From NCBI RefSeq assembly GCF_001583495.1, contig NZ_LQAQ01000018.1, forward strand, positions 62,001-126,000: a stretch of DNA of 64,000 nt. Direction: 5' to 3'. Both the position numbers and the translations under genes were made by a program. Numbering within the stretch: position 1 is the stretch's first letter; each line of letters starts with the position of its first letter. The DNA comes from Flammeovirga sp. SJP92. GTDB taxonomy: Bacteria; Bacteroidota; Bacteroidia; Cytophagales; Flammeovirgaceae. The notes beneath the pieces were generated by a model. That model ran no database searches and had not been told where the DNA came from. It saw nothing but the letters and a program-made list of their open reading frames with translations. This document shows positions 1 to 9,636 of this stretch, in pieces.

Positions 1-903
1 TCAAAACAGCCATGGGACGATGCAGTCACCTTGGTACTTACTTATGCAGAAATTCCTTATGATGTGATTTTCGATGATGAAGTGATGGCAGACCTACTAC
101 CCAAGTACGACTGGCTTCACTTACATCACGAAGATTTTACGGGCCAATATGGTAAATTTTATGCCACTTATGGTAGAGAGGAGTGGTATATGGAAGCTCA
201 AAGACAGTTTGAGGCTTCAGCGAAAAGACATGGTTTTGAAAAGGTTTCCCAGCTGAAAGCTGGAGTGGTTAAGAAAATTAGAGATTTCTGTGCGGGTGGT
301 GGATTCTTGTTTGCCATGTGTTCTGCAACTGACACATATGATATAGCGTTAGCAGCTGATGGGGTGGATATCTGCGATTATATGTATGATGGTGATGGTG
401 TAGATACTCATGTCCATGAAAAATTGAATTACAATAACACTTTTGCTTTTAAAGATTTCAAATTAAAATTAGACCCTTATCAATATGAATATTCAGAGAT
501 TGACAACCAATCTTATGAAAGAGGATTGAGAGAAGAAAACGACTACTTTGAATTATTCGCCTTTTCTGCAAAATGGGATCCTGTTCCTACCATGTTAACA
601 CAAAATCATGAACGTCTTATCAAGGGTTTTATGGGACAGACCACTGCTTTCAAGAAGCGTTTAATAAAAAATGATGTCATTATTCTGGGCGAAGCTGAAT
701 CGGCAAAAGAGGCTCGATATATACATGGAACTTACGGCAAAGGCACTTGGACATTTTACGGTGGACATGACCCTGAAGATTACAGACATTTTGTAGGCGA
801 AGAACCTACAGATTTAAACCTCCATCCCAATTCTCCAGGTTACCGTTTGATTTTGAATAATATATTATTCCCTGCCGCAAAGAAAAAGAAACAAAAAACA
901 TGA
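1..903 (+). CDS. Asparagine synthetase B-like protein, 3' part
   Basis: The frame is open from base 1, so the gene enters the window already in progress and its true start lies outside. The visible 300 residues match, from memory, a Bacteroidota family usually labelled asparagine synthetase B although it is not the classical glutamine-dependent enzyme. Typical family segments are present: LHHEDFTGQYGKFYA, KKIRDFCAGGGFLFAMCSAT, a DGDGVD stretch and a C-terminal GTYGKGTWTFYGGHDPEDY. The G-rich AGGGF and MCSATD segments suggest a glutamine-amidotransferase-like or flavodoxin-like fold, but the activity is not established. The protein ends in a lysine-rich tail (KKKKQ). A strong hairpin with a T run follows the stop codon. 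The annotation name is customary; the real function is unknown. Confidence 0.8.
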   Translation, partial: SKQPWDDAVTLVLTYAEIPYDVIFDDEVMADLLPKYDWLHLHHEDFTGQYGKFYATYGREEWYMEAQRQFEASAKRHGFEKVSQLKAGVVKKIRDFCAGGGFLFAMCSATDTYDIALAADGVDICDYMYDGDGVDTHVHEKLNYNNTFAFKDFKLKLDPYQYEYSEIDNQSYERGLREENDYFELFAFSAKWDPVPTMLTQNHERLIKGFMGQTTAFKKRLIKNDVIILGEAESAKEARYIHGTYGKGTWTFYGGHDPEDYRHFVGEEPTDLNLHPNSPGYRLILNNILFPAAKKKKQKT

Positions 904-932
904 TATTCAACTATCTATGATTCAACCTATCC

Positions 933-967
933 GGTCATCCTAATTTTATAATTGGGATGGCTTTTTT
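933..967 (+). terminator. Rho-independent terminator
   Basis: A hairpin of about 12 bp (with G-U pairs) around a TTAT loop is followed by seven T residues, 30 nt after the preceding stop codon. It ends the upstream gene and touches the 3' end of the convergent GxxExxY gene. Confidence 0.8.
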
Positions 968-1347
968 TAGTTTTTCACTCTGTTATATATTCTCTTAAAC
1001 TCTAAACTTCTTCCACCAAAGTTGATCAATAAACCTGTCGGAACATTATAGGCTTCACAATAGTTTTTAGCTTGAGCTAAATGTACATCTTCTAACATTT
1101 TCACAGCTTTCAATTCAACCATCACATTACCTACATTAAAATCTACTCTCCTCTTACCTACATGCACTCCTTCATAATAAATATCCATTTCCATCTCCCT
1201 TTGGAAAGGTATTCCTTGTCTTTCTAATTCTATTGCTAGTGATCGCTGGTAGATGACTTCTTGAAATCCATTGCCTAATACTCGGTGTACTTTCATAGCA
1301 CAGCTTATTATTCTACCTGTCAGGTCGTTGTTGTTGAAGTTACTCAT
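967..1347 (-). CDS. GxxExxY protein
   Basis: This 126-residue protein carries the signature GFQEVIY (G-x-x-E-x-x-Y) near residue 30, followed by conserved family segments (YQRSLAIELERQGI, VDFNVGNVMVELKAVKML, LINFGGRSLEFKR). The E-L-K triad and the VDF-x-VELK layout resemble a PD-(D/E)xK nuclease core: D and E-x-K are both visible. The role of the family is unknown; it is scattered through genomes and often sits beside short repeats. Here a 36-bp inverted repeat lies just upstream of the start. It is convergent with the gene at the window start. The ATG at 1347 gives a full-length family member. Confidence 0.9.
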   Translation of the reverse strand: MSNFNNNDLTGRIISCAMKVHRVLGNGFQEVIYQRSLAIELERQGIPFQREMEMDIYYEGVHVGKRRVDFNVGNVMVELKAVKMLEDVHLAQAKNYCEAYNVPTGLLINFGGRSLEFKRIYNRVKN

Positions 1348-1396
1348 AGTTAGAATCGTTAAACGTTATTTTCTACTTACTACTCCAATTCCTGTA

Positions 1397-1573
1397 CCAG
1401 GATTTTTTAGGATTATAGGATTTACAGGATTTCTTTTGGCTTTTCAAGCTAATCTGGACATAAATGATTTACAGGCTCTTTTTTGAGATAAAAATAAAAT
1501 CCAAATGGAAAGAGAATATTGAAATCCCGAACAAACAAAATCCTGCAAATCCTATAATCCTAAAAAATCCTGG
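1397..1573. repeat. Inverted repeat of the AATCCTGTAAATCCT type
   Basis: Two 36-nt arms (1397-1432 and 1538-1573) are reverse complements with a single mismatch, separated by 105 nt. Each arm is itself built from short TCCT-containing units (AATCCTGyAAATCCTATAAT then CCTAAAAAATCCTGG). The pair fills the spacer between the GxxExxY start and the DUF5686 stop. It may be a mobile or recombination-related element linked with GxxExxY genes, or a strong hairpin; no transposase is present. Confidence 0.85.
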
Positions 1574-1587
1574 CTCAAAATCCCAGC

Positions 1588-4065
1588 TTAGAACTCCGGC
1601 GTAATAGCAAACATCACCCCATATTTCCTTGACGCATCTTCCTGGTAAGTAGCTCTGTATAAAAACATAACTTTCAGCATTCTGAAAATATTTTCTACTC
1701 CCCCACCTACTTCTACATAAGGTTTGGAAGGGTCTAAACTCTTGAAGCTTGCTTCATCACGATCCCATGGATTCACATTGGCAGCTAAGTTGGCATCGGA
1801 AACTCCTCCCCATAGTAGGTTAGCGATGCCAAATGCTTTAATATTCATTTTCTTCACTATAGGTATCCTATTGATAAAAAGTCCTTCAAAATGATGGAAC
1901 ATTCTAAGACCTACATATCTATCACTCATAAACTCTCCAAAATCCATAAGATTATAAGATGTTCTGTTATAAATATATTTTAGGTTATTTCCTCTATGTA
2001 CAAATAGCAACGGAAAAGGAACTGTTGAGGGAGTCCAACCTGAGGATACTACATAATCCATTCGGCCTAAGGCTCCAATTTTGAAACGGTGGCTCATTAA
2101 TAATTCTAATTTATGATAGCTATCTGTAGCATCAAATAGTGTAGGTAGACCTCGTTTATAAGAAAGAGTGATGGTTGGAAATTTCCCATTAGCGGCTATA
2201 TATCGATTAAGATGACGGCTTGAAACGTATCTTTTTCCAAAATCAAAAATAATGGAACCTGCCAACTCTGATGTAGTAATTTGTGAAAAAGCTAAAGTGT
2301 CCGTTAACTCAGTAGTGAAGTAATTCTCATCTTTATAAGTGAAACTACCTCTAAGTTGAATACCTTCTGCAACATATGAGCTCGCAATTACATTGACCTC
2401 ATCCAAGTAATAAGGATTTGTAAATGTACCCCAAGCTTGAGAAATCCATAGATAGGGATCTTGGCCAGGGAAGGTGATTCCTGCCCCTAAGCGTTGAAGG
2501 GAATGTTGTGCACGAGCATATAAAAAGGTCCAATTTTCATGATTGAGAATGTACTTTCCCATCACTCCCCATTTCCATTCCTGATCATTGGTACCATAAG
2601 CAACATATCCACCGCCTATTAGATTTGGGTTCCATTGTGTATTAGTCAATCCACCAAACTGCATTCGATTACCCTCCACATTATTTTGAGCATACAATAC
2701 TGTCAATGGCCCAAAATCAAAACCTCCTGCCCTGTAGTAACCTGTTACTCCAATATCAATCACCTTGGCAGTAGCTTTGACGGCTGGCATTTGCTTTACA
2801 GTATCCAACATGGCATATATTGTTGTATCTGTAGGTTGAGAATGCAACAAAGAATCTTCTGATGGAAAGGTATTTTTAGTATTGATATCTACCAAAAATT
2901 TTGTCCAATCTTTATTCAACTTACCTCCCACCCACATTTTGATGTTTTGTTGATAAGGAAACCAAATTTTGGAAGTGTCAATAGCCGCCAACTTTTGATC
3001 CACCGTAATGCTATCAATAAAGTTGATGGGAGAAGCTCGTCCGATTTCTGCTTTGACTTTTTTCACTGCAAAACCTTTATTTTCATCCGTAACCCAAAGT
3101 GTACCGCCAAAAGTCATATCGTTTTGGCGTCTTGGAACAAAGTCAATCCTATAGCACCAATCTCCATCCACTTTCTCATAAGTCACTAATTCAAAATCAT
3201 AATAATTTTTGAAAGTCGGATTCAATGGAGATGAAAAGTCTTTTGCTAAAAACCTCAACCACTGCTGATAGAAGTTGACTGTAGTTTTTTCATTATCTAA
3301 ACCTTGTCTGAATTGATTTTCAAACTCTGGCCCTAAGAAAGCTTCCTTATAATAAGATTGCTCCCTATCCTCTGCCCTTTGCGAAGCATGATAAGTTACT
3401 GTTTGTTCAGATGTTGAAGAATAAACAGGAATATTAGGCATTCCATCTTGGTTTATGGACAAAGTATCAATTTCCTCCATTCTTCGAATGGCTTCTTTCA
3501 CTAATTTTTGATTGAGAAATCTTTCATTTGTATCAGTGATGTATACATTTGTTCTTATGGAGGATTGATAGTTGAAATCTTTGTTGCCGTGGAAGTTATG
3601 GTCTGGAGAATTTTTCATGGCCAACCGAATGATTTCCCATGCTGGATTTTCATACCCTTTTCTTCCTACCACAACTTCTTGAAGTTTTTTTACGTCTTTG
3701 TGTAATCTAATGACATTGATTTCAGTAAATGACAATGAATCTACAGCGATAGATTGAGAGGTATAACCTAAACATGAAACATGAATAGTATCAGATGAAT
3801 TGACATATGGCAGAATAAATTCTCCATCAATTGAGGAAGTTGTCCCTTGAGAAATATGACTTAAAGTAAAATGTACATATCCAACTGGCAGTAATGTGTT
3901 TGCGTCAATTACTTTTCCTTTCAATTCATATTGATCTTGAGCACTAGCCTGATTTAGAATAAAATACCCTAAGAGAAAAGCAAAAAAATAGGATTTAGAC
4001 AGTATCGTTTCCCGGGTATGAGTATTTAACAAAAAAAACAAATTATTATTTTTTGATTCGAACAA
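1588..4065 (-). CDS. DUF5686 and carboxypeptidase-regulatory-like domain outer-membrane protein
   Basis: The 825-residue protein starts with a hydrophobic signal segment ending at QASAQ near residue 43. A CarboxypepD_reg-like beta-sandwich follows (about residues 48-135: LKGKVIDANTLLPVGYVHFT, SSIDGEFILPY). The rest is a DUF5686 domain with a predicted C-terminal beta-barrel ending in aromatic-rich strands (GVMFAITPEF). This architecture is common in Bacteroidota outer membranes and its role is unknown. No ATG precedes the signal peptide in frame; TTG at 4065 is the likeliest start but other TTG codons just downstream are possible. A MITE-like element lies directly upstream. Confidence 0.88.
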   Translation of the reverse strand: MFESKNNNLFFLLNTHTRETILSKSYFFAFLLGYFILNQASAQDQYELKGKVIDANTLLPVGYVHFTLSHISQGTTSSIDGEFILPYVNSSDTIHVSCLGYTSQSIAVDSLSFTEINVIRLHKDVKKLQEVVVGRKGYENPAWEIIRLAMKNSPDHNFHGNKDFNYQSSIRTNVYITDTNERFLNQKLVKEAIRRMEEIDTLSINQDGMPNIPVYSSTSEQTVTYHASQRAEDREQSYYKEAFLGPEFENQFRQGLDNEKTTVNFYQQWLRFLAKDFSSPLNPTFKNYYDFELVTYEKVDGDWCYRIDFVPRRQNDMTFGGTLWVTDENKGFAVKKVKAEIGRASPINFIDSITVDQKLAAIDTSKIWFPYQQNIKMWVGGKLNKDWTKFLVDINTKNTFPSEDSLLHSQPTDTTIYAMLDTVKQMPAVKATAKVIDIGVTGYYRAGGFDFGPLTVLYAQNNVEGNRMQFGGLTNTQWNPNLIGGGYVAYGTNDQEWKWGVMGKYILNHENWTFLYARAQHSLQRLGAGITFPGQDPYLWISQAWGTFTNPYYLDEVNVIASSYVAEGIQLRGSFTYKDENYFTTELTDTLAFSQITTSELAGSIIFDFGKRYVSSRHLNRYIAANGKFPTITLSYKRGLPTLFDATDSYHKLELLMSHRFKIGALGRMDYVVSSGWTPSTVPFPLLFVHRGNNLKYIYNRTSYNLMDFGEFMSDRYVGLRMFHHFEGLFINRIPIVKKMNIKAFGIANLLWGGVSDANLAANVNPWDRDEASFKSLDPSKPYVEVGGGVENIFRMLKVMFLYRATYQEDASRKYGVMFAITPEF

Positions 4066-4146
4066 TAATACAAGTTAATTTATTTTTAATGTTCTTTCTT
4101 ATGAGGAAGAAAAATATCTTGAATAACAGGTCAAAAAAAATCCTTC

Positions 4147-4308
4147 AGAGCATGTTTGGGATATATATTTTAGAAGTAAAAATTCGCCCTTTTGGGTTTG
4201 TGGGAAATTAATTTCAGAGAAAATAGTGATTCTATAGTTGATGAAATTAATAAACTCACGTTCTGAAAGGGTGGATTTTTACTAAAAAAGATGTTCCAAA
4301 CATGCTCT
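4147..4308. mobile_element. MITE-like 160-bp inverted-repeat element
   Basis: The ends are inverted repeats (AGAGCATGTTTGG at 4147 and its complement ending at 4308). A second pair of complementary blocks lies inside at nearly equal distance from each end (4175-4193 and 4265-4283, sharing AGTAAAAATyCrCCCTTT). The element has no ORF and sits in the spacer between the DUF5686 gene and the sulfatase gene. The nested symmetry fits a non-autonomous transposon; no clear target-site duplication is visible and there is no second copy in the window. Confidence 0.6.
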
Positions 4309-4347
4309 TATACATCATTCTTCAATACCTGAAGGAGTACCTTCAAC

Positions 4348-5724
4348 TTAAATAGACTTTCTATTCTCTGGTTTTCCTAACCATCTATTATCAGGTAATT
4401 TACTATCCCAGGAGTGGAACTCATTCAGTAACTCATCATAAATTTTCTTTTCAATTTCCTTCAAATCCATCGTTTCATTTGGATCAGTGGATAAATTAAA
4501 TAATTGAACACCTAATTCCTTTTCCCTTGTATTAAATGTGATTTTATAATCATCTTTACGTAATGCAAAATCTTTATCTCTTCTAAAAAACAGATGTTTA
4601 TGAGGTCTGCCTTCACTTTCTCCAGTGAGATAGGGAATTAAATTCACACCATCAAAATCATGTTGTGCATTATTACTCTCAACACCTAGTAAATGACTGA
4701 TTGTAGGTAAAATATCAAAAGTACTCACCGGATAATTATATGAAGCCCCTTTGGCTAATTTTGAAGGCCAGCTTATGATGTAAGGAACTCTAATACCTCC
4801 TTCATATGTATCACCTTTCCATCCTCTTAGTCCTCCCGTTCTTGACATTCTTCCCTCTTCACTTCTTGGAGAACCATTATCTGAAATGAATACGATAATA
4901 GTATTGTCATACACTCCTTTCTCCTTTAATGCTTCGATTATTTTACCAATTCCATCATCCATTGCCAGCGTCATACCTGCAAAAAGTTTACGCTCTTCTT
5001 CTTCAATATGCTCTAGTCGATCAAGGTATTTTTGAGGTACTTGCCAAGGATAATGTACGGCATTATAAGAGACCAAAGTAAAAAATGGATTAGCACTATT
5101 TTTATCTATAAAATTCACTACTTCCTCTGTAAATACCTCAGTGGTATATCCTTCATAATCCACCATTTCTTTATTTCTAAAGATTGGCCAGAAATCCCTG
5201 TTCTTAGTAAATTCTTTACTCGCCTTATAGTAATCATGAGAGCCATTTAAAAAACCATAAAACTCATCAAATCCTCTTGCATTAGGTCTAAGATGTTCAT
5301 CCAACCCCAAATGCCACTTTCCTACAAGCTGAGTAGTATAACCTTGTTTTTTTAGGATTTCAGCCATCATTGGCTGATCCACTGGAATACCTAAGTTGTT
5401 CAACTCCCCTGTCACCCAACGTTCCTCTGGAATATTTTCACCATAACCAAAACGCTGTTGGTAAACTCCCGTCATTAAACCTGATCTAGAGGGGCCACAA
5501 ACAGATGCCGTCACATAAGCTTGGCTAAATTGGACTCCTGATGAAGCCAAATGATCAATATTAGGTGTTCGGATGTCTTTCGCTCCTAGATACCCTGCAT
5601 CTCCCATTCCCATATCATCTGCAACAATCAAGACGATGTTTGGTTTTCTTTCCTCTGAAACAGGATGTTTTACACTACAAGAAAAATGTAATACAGTAAT
5701 TAGTAAGTAAAAATAGTTTCTCAT
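4348..5724 (-). CDS. Type I sulfatase (arylsulfatase family), lipoprotein
   Basis: A 458-residue sulfatase of the alkaline-phosphatase superfamily. The metal-binding start PNIVLIVADDMG (residues 28-39) and the active-site signature C76-G-P-S-R, in which the Cys is converted to formylglycine, are both intact. Further family motifs are GKWHLG and FISDNGSPR. A short hydrophobic N-terminus ending in FSC16 suggests a lipoprotein exported to the periplasm or surface. The substrate cannot be told from sequence; marine relatives act on sulfated algal polysaccharides, which fits the GH16 enzyme elsewhere in the window. The gene stands alone, and formylglycine formation would need a maturase encoded elsewhere. 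Confidence 0.92.
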   Translation of the reverse strand: MRNYFYLLITVLHFSCSVKHPVSEERKPNIVLIVADDMGMGDAGYLGAKDIRTPNIDHLASSGVQFSQAYVTASVCGPSRSGLMTGVYQQRFGYGENIPEERWVTGELNNLGIPVDQPMMAEILKKQGYTTQLVGKWHLGLDEHLRPNARGFDEFYGFLNGSHDYYKASKEFTKNRDFWPIFRNKEMVDYEGYTTEVFTEEVVNFIDKNSANPFFTLVSYNAVHYPWQVPQKYLDRLEHIEEEERKLFAGMTLAMDDGIGKIIEALKEKGVYDNTIIVFISDNGSPRSEEGRMSRTGGLRGWKGDTYEGGIRVPYIISWPSKLAKGASYNYPVSTFDILPTISHLLGVESNNAQHDFDGVNLIPYLTGESEGRPHKHLFFRRDKDFALRKDDYKITFNTREKELGVQLFNLSTDPNETMDLKEIEKKIYDELLNEFHSWDSKLPDNRWLGKPENRKSI

Positions 5725-5887
5725 TCTATATTGGTTTTATTTTAAGCAATTTCAAATAGAATGATTTCATTAAAAAATAATCAACTACTACAACACCTTA
5801 TCACTTGAAAGAACGACACATTCAATGTTGATTATTAATATATTAAAAACTAAAAAGTACTACACTACATCATCTACAAAAACATAA

Positions 5888-5908
5888 TGATGTGATAAAA
5901 ACACATCA
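5888..5908. other. Perfect 7-bp-arm palindrome in the sulfatase upstream region
   Basis: TGATGTG-N7-CACATCA lies between the sulfatase start and the M20 peptidase stop. It could be an operator for the sulfatase gene or a weak minus-strand terminator for the peptidase (TTATGTTTTT follows on that strand). Confidence 0.4.
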
Positions 5909-5996
5909 TCAATAAGTTGATTACGCTTTAGATAAAAGCTTATCCAACTCACTTAAAGAAATTGAATAAGCTTATCAATAAATAGAATCAATAATT

Positions 5997-7490
5997 TTAG
6001 TTTGTGGTATTTTTGATTAATTGCTGATAGAAACGAATTGAATTTTCAAACTCCACCACTCCGATTCTCTCATTCTCACCATGAATTGTATCAAGGTTTT
6101 CTTTATTTAAATGGAAAGGACAGAAACGTAAAACATTTTGTGAAATTTGAGAGTAATGTCTAGAATCTGAAGCGGCAATCATGATGTAAGGAGATACAAC
6201 AATGTCACCAAATGTCTCTTTTATAGATTGATCTAACAGTTTAAAAGAATCAGAATAGGCGTCTGAAATTGGTGCTGCTTCTGATTTATTGAGTATTCTT
6301 AATTTAACTCTTTCATTATTGACTTTCTCTTTAATGGAATTGAAAACATAATCTACTGTTTCACCTGGAAGAATTCTAATATTCAATACCGCATGTGCTT
6401 TCTTGGGAAGTACATTGCTTTTCATACCAGCACTTATAATAGTCGGGGCGATTGTTGTTCTTACCAAAGCATTTGAAGAAGGTGATTTTTCATACACCGA
6501 CATCAGTACGGGTTCTAATAAAGCTGAATTAGCAAATACTGTTTTCAAGCCAAAAGGCATTTCTGGCCCCACAAAATCAATAAAATCTTTCAAAGGAGGC
6601 GAGATATAAGAAGGAAAAGGATTATTGACCACGTCATTTACCGCTTTTGTCAATACACTAATTGCACTTTCAGTTTTAGGCATGGAAGCATGTCCTCCTT
6701 CAATGTCTGTTGACAGTTCTACCGTTAAAAATCCTTTTTCTGTAGTCCCCACCAAAGCCACATCTTTTTCCATTCCAGGTACTAAGCCTTGCGTGATATA
6801 ACCACCTTCATCCAGCACAAATTCTGCTTCAATACCTTGCTGTTTGAGGTAATGTGCCATTGAACTAGCTCCATGTGTACCATTGATTTCTTCATCATGA
6901 CCAAATGCCATATAGATGGTTCTTTTAGGTTTGAAACCTGATTTCATCAGCGACTGTACTGCTTCCAAAATTCCAATCACTCCCACTTTATCATCAATTG
7001 CTCCTCTCCCCCATATTACTCCATCCTTTATAGCACCACTGAAAGGAGGATATTTCCATTCTGCTATATTCTCTTCTAGAGCAGGCACCACGTCAAAGTG
7101 CGACATCAATACAATAGGCTTTAAAGAAGCATCACTACCTTCCCATTTTATCAAATAAGAATAAGTACCAAAAAGGTGATATTCAGAGTTACTGAAAACT
7201 GTCGGGTACGTATACTGAAGGTAATTTCTAAACTTGACAAACTCTGATGAATCAATCAAATCAGGATCATCATAAGAGACCGTTTTGATTTGTATTGCTT
7301 CTGAAAGATGATATTTAGCAGAGTCGCTTACATATCCAGAATCTAATCTTGAAATTTTTGATTGGCGGGAATCAAATAAAAACAAATTTCCAAAAATATA
7401 AAGAGAGGCAATAGTTATAGTGCCTGATAAAATTCCTACAAAACGCTTCATAGAAAGGGAGAGTTTGAGATGTAAAGAGTTTGTATTCAT
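5997..7490 (-). CDS. M20 family metallopeptidase, membrane anchored
   Basis: The protein has the M20 (carboxypeptidase PM20D1-like) signature series: MSHFDVVPA (first metal-ligand His), the IWGRGAIDDKVG bridging Asp, GHDEEINGTHGA (catalytic Glu pair) and a late ASDSRHYS metal-ligand His. A single hydrophobic segment near the N-terminus (IASLYIFGNLFLF) suggests anchoring or export. It likely hydrolyses peptides or N-acyl amino acids. I chose the ATG at 7490; the frame extends to a GTG at 7547, and another ATG at 7451 (MKRFVGIL) sits right before the hydrophobic segment and is a good alternative. It lies downstream of the kinase gene on the same strand. Confidence 0.85.
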   Translation of the reverse strand: MNTNSLHLKLSLSMKRFVGILSGTITIASLYIFGNLFLFDSRQSKISRLDSGYVSDSAKYHLSEAIQIKTVSYDDPDLIDSSEFVKFRNYLQYTYPTVFSNSEYHLFGTYSYLIKWEGSDASLKPIVLMSHFDVVPALEENIAEWKYPPFSGAIKDGVIWGRGAIDDKVGVIGILEAVQSLMKSGFKPKRTIYMAFGHDEEINGTHGASSMAHYLKQQGIEAEFVLDEGGYITQGLVPGMEKDVALVGTTEKGFLTVELSTDIEGGHASMPKTESAISVLTKAVNDVVNNPFPSYISPPLKDFIDFVGPEMPFGLKTVFANSALLEPVLMSVYEKSPSSNALVRTTIAPTIISAGMKSNVLPKKAHAVLNIRILPGETVDYVFNSIKEKVNNERVKLRILNKSEAAPISDAYSDSFKLLDQSIKETFGDIVVSPYIMIAASDSRHYSQISQNVLRFCPFHLNKENLDTIHGENERIGVVEFENSIRFYQQLIKNTTN

Positions 7491-7594
7491 TATTTCTAAT
7501 GAATAACTATTACTAAATACAAATGTGAAACTCTTGGTTAGCTCCACACTTTGCTTCAGTAATTAATTTATTAAGACTTCTTTACTACTCCAAA

Positions 7595-8887
7595 CTAAGC
7601 CTTCACTTTTCTGGATTTTATTGAAAATATATGCTGTTTTTGTTGATATGAATATTGTATTTCCAAATTTGAAACTTTGCATATTTTACTGACCAATGCC
7701 AAGCCTAAACCTAAAGACTGACTTGAAGTTGATCCTTTCACAAAGCGTTTAAAAATCTGATCTTCTGAAATGATAAGAGGAGCTCCATAATTACTGATTT
7801 TTAATTCAGTTTTTGAAGATTGTATCACAATTGGACCTTCAGTAGCACCATACCTGATGGCATTTTTTAGTAAATTCTTCAGTACTATATCAAAAAGATA
7901 AGGATCAATTTGAAACTTAAGTTCATCAGTTAATTTCTTTTCTATTTTCAAGTTTTTCAACTCTGCCAGTTCTTCAATGGCTTCTACCTGCTTTTCTATT
8001 TCAGTTTTTGTGTCAATCTCTTTGACATCCGTAAACTCACCATTTTCAATTTTAGTGATCAAATTAAGAGTAGTTCCAATTCTGGAAATATGGTTAGCTT
8101 CGTCATAGATTGTCTTGATAGTTCTAGCGTCTTCCTCTTCCAATTTCTCAGAGATCATTAGTGCTTCTGACTTATTTCTAATGATAGCCAAAGGCGTCTG
8201 CATTTCATGGGCTATATCTTCAGTGTATTCCTTTAGGTGGTTATAATCCGCATCAATTCTTTCCACCATTTTACTGAACAAGTCCTGCATTTCAACAAAC
8301 TCAGTAGTGTTAGTTTCCACTTTTTCCAATTGTTTATCACCCCCAACTTTGTAAAGTTGCATTTGCTCCAAAATCCTTTTAAAAGGCTGTAAGAAATAGC
8401 CCGAAAGCATAGCATTAGAAAGTACAATCAGAATTGTCAAAACGATGAAAGAAGGTATAATCAGCTCATAAATATCATCACGGAAATAATAATAATTTTG
8501 AACCTCCCTATTCATTTCTACACGGTAAAGTTTTTCATTAGAAGTGATCAGGACAATTTTTTTACGATGGAGAAGGTTTCTGTCCAATTCATCATGATAA
8601 ACGGTAACATCTTCCACTATAGGGAATTCTTTTTTATTACATCTTTTTGATACAACATCAATAGCAGTCACAGAACGTCCAATCAAAGAATCTGGAGGTG
8701 TACCTTCATCCAAGTGATATTTTACTTTTCGTTCTATCCACGAAAATCTTCTGTTTAAATCTGAATCTATAAATTCATCAGCTTCAGAAGTTAAAAATTG
8801 AGCATACGCCAAAAATACACCCAATGTAAAAAGGAGGTAGAAAAATGTAATTCTTGATAATAAATTAAAGGTCCTTTTCTTGGCCAT
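7595..8887 (-). CDS. Sensor histidine kinase
   Basis: A 430-residue membrane kinase. Two transmembrane helices (about residues 12-30 and 140-165) bracket a periplasmic domain of roughly 110 residues. The HisKA box YTEDIAHEMQTPLAIIRNKS carries the phospho-accepting His, and the HATPase_c domain has the N box (LKNLLKNAIRYG) and a GLGLALV glycine box. The gene is 16 nt downstream of the response regulator and behind a TonB-type receptor gene, so the pair may regulate that receptor. The signal is unknown. Confidence 0.93.
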   Translation of the reverse strand: MAKKRTFNLLSRITFFYLLFTLGVFLAYAQFLTSEADEFIDSDLNRRFSWIERKVKYHLDEGTPPDSLIGRSVTAIDVVSKRCNKKEFPIVEDVTVYHDELDRNLLHRKKIVLITSNEKLYRVEMNREVQNYYYFRDDIYELIIPSFIVLTILIVLSNAMLSGYFLQPFKRILEQMQLYKVGGDKQLEKVETNTTEFVEMQDLFSKMVERIDADYNHLKEYTEDIAHEMQTPLAIIRNKSEALMISEKLEEEDARTIKTIYDEANHISRIGTTLNLITKIENGEFTDVKEIDTKTEIEKQVEAIEELAELKNLKIEKKLTDELKFQIDPYLFDIVLKNLLKNAIRYGATEGPIVIQSSKTELKISNYGAPLIISEDQIFKRFVKGSTSSQSLGLGLALVSKICKVSNLEIQYSYQQKQHIFSIKSRKVKA

Positions 8888-8903
8888 ATCGTCACAATTC
8901 TAA

Positions 8904-9584
8904 TTAAACAGTAGTAGTAAATTTGTACCCCATACCATATACAGATTTTATTCTGTCTACTCCTCCATTTTTTTGAAGTTTTTTTCTTAGGTTTTTGATA
9001 TGTGAGTAAATAAAATCGAAGCTGTCTGCCTGATCTATATGATCTCCCCAAAGGTGTTCTGCAATATTTTCTTTGGTCAGCATTTTGTCTTTATTGTAAA
9101 GAAAATAAACCAACAGGTCATATTCTTTTTTTGTCAACTCAATTTCCTCTTCTTTGATAAAAACACTTTTAGAAAGAATATCCACTTTCAATTCTCCAAT
9201 TTCAATGGTATTACTTCCTTTGAACTTTTTTCTTCTGAAAAGAGAACGAACTCTAGCAATCAGTTCTGCCATATGGAAAGGCTTGGTTATGTAATCATCC
9301 GCCCCCAACTCCAAACCATGTACTTTATCATCAACACTATCTCTTGCTGTGACAATAAGCACTCCAGTATTTGGGTCCACTTGTTTGATTAGTTTAACAA
9401 TTTCAAGCCCATTTCCATCAGGTAAACCGAGGTCTACGACTAGAATATCATACTCGTAAACCCCGATTTTCTCTTTGGCTTGAGAAAGTGTATCTACATG
9501 CTCAATGTTGATTTTCTGATCCTTAAGGGCTGTAGTTACATCATTTGCTAATTCTTTATTATCTTCTATTAATAATAACTTCAT
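8904..9584 (-). CDS. OmpR-family response regulator
   Basis: 226 residues with an N-terminal receiver domain (acidic pocket IEDN, phosphorylated Asp in DILVVDLGLPDG, Lys in DDYITKPF) and a C-terminal winged-helix DNA-binding domain (ELTKKEYDLLVYFLYNKDK, VYGMGYKF). It is the cognate partner of the kinase encoded 16 nt downstream. A purine-rich AGGAGG stretch lies just before the start, which is unusual in this genome and gives a clear start. The outer-membrane receptor gene ends 52 nt upstream. Confidence 0.95.
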   Translation of the reverse strand: MKLLLIEDNKELANDVTTALKDQKINIEHVDTLSQAKEKIGVYEYDILVVDLGLPDGNGLEIVKLIKQVDPNTGVLIVTARDSVDDKVHGLELGADDYITKPFHMAELIARVRSLFRRKKFKGSNTIEIGELKVDILSKSVFIKEEEIELTKKEYDLLVYFLYNKDKMLTKENIAEHLWGDHIDQADSFDFIYSHIKNLRKKLQKNGGVDRIKSVYGMGYKFTTTV

Positions 9585-9636
9585 GAATTGTCCTCCTTAA
9601 TTTCGGCAAGAAAGATAGTAAAATACCTTCTAACTT

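Noticed and set aside
1271-1486. Plus-strand frame of 71 codons over the GxxExxY start and the inverted repeat
   Set aside because: It overlaps a clear gene and the repeat, and its translation shows no family or domain.
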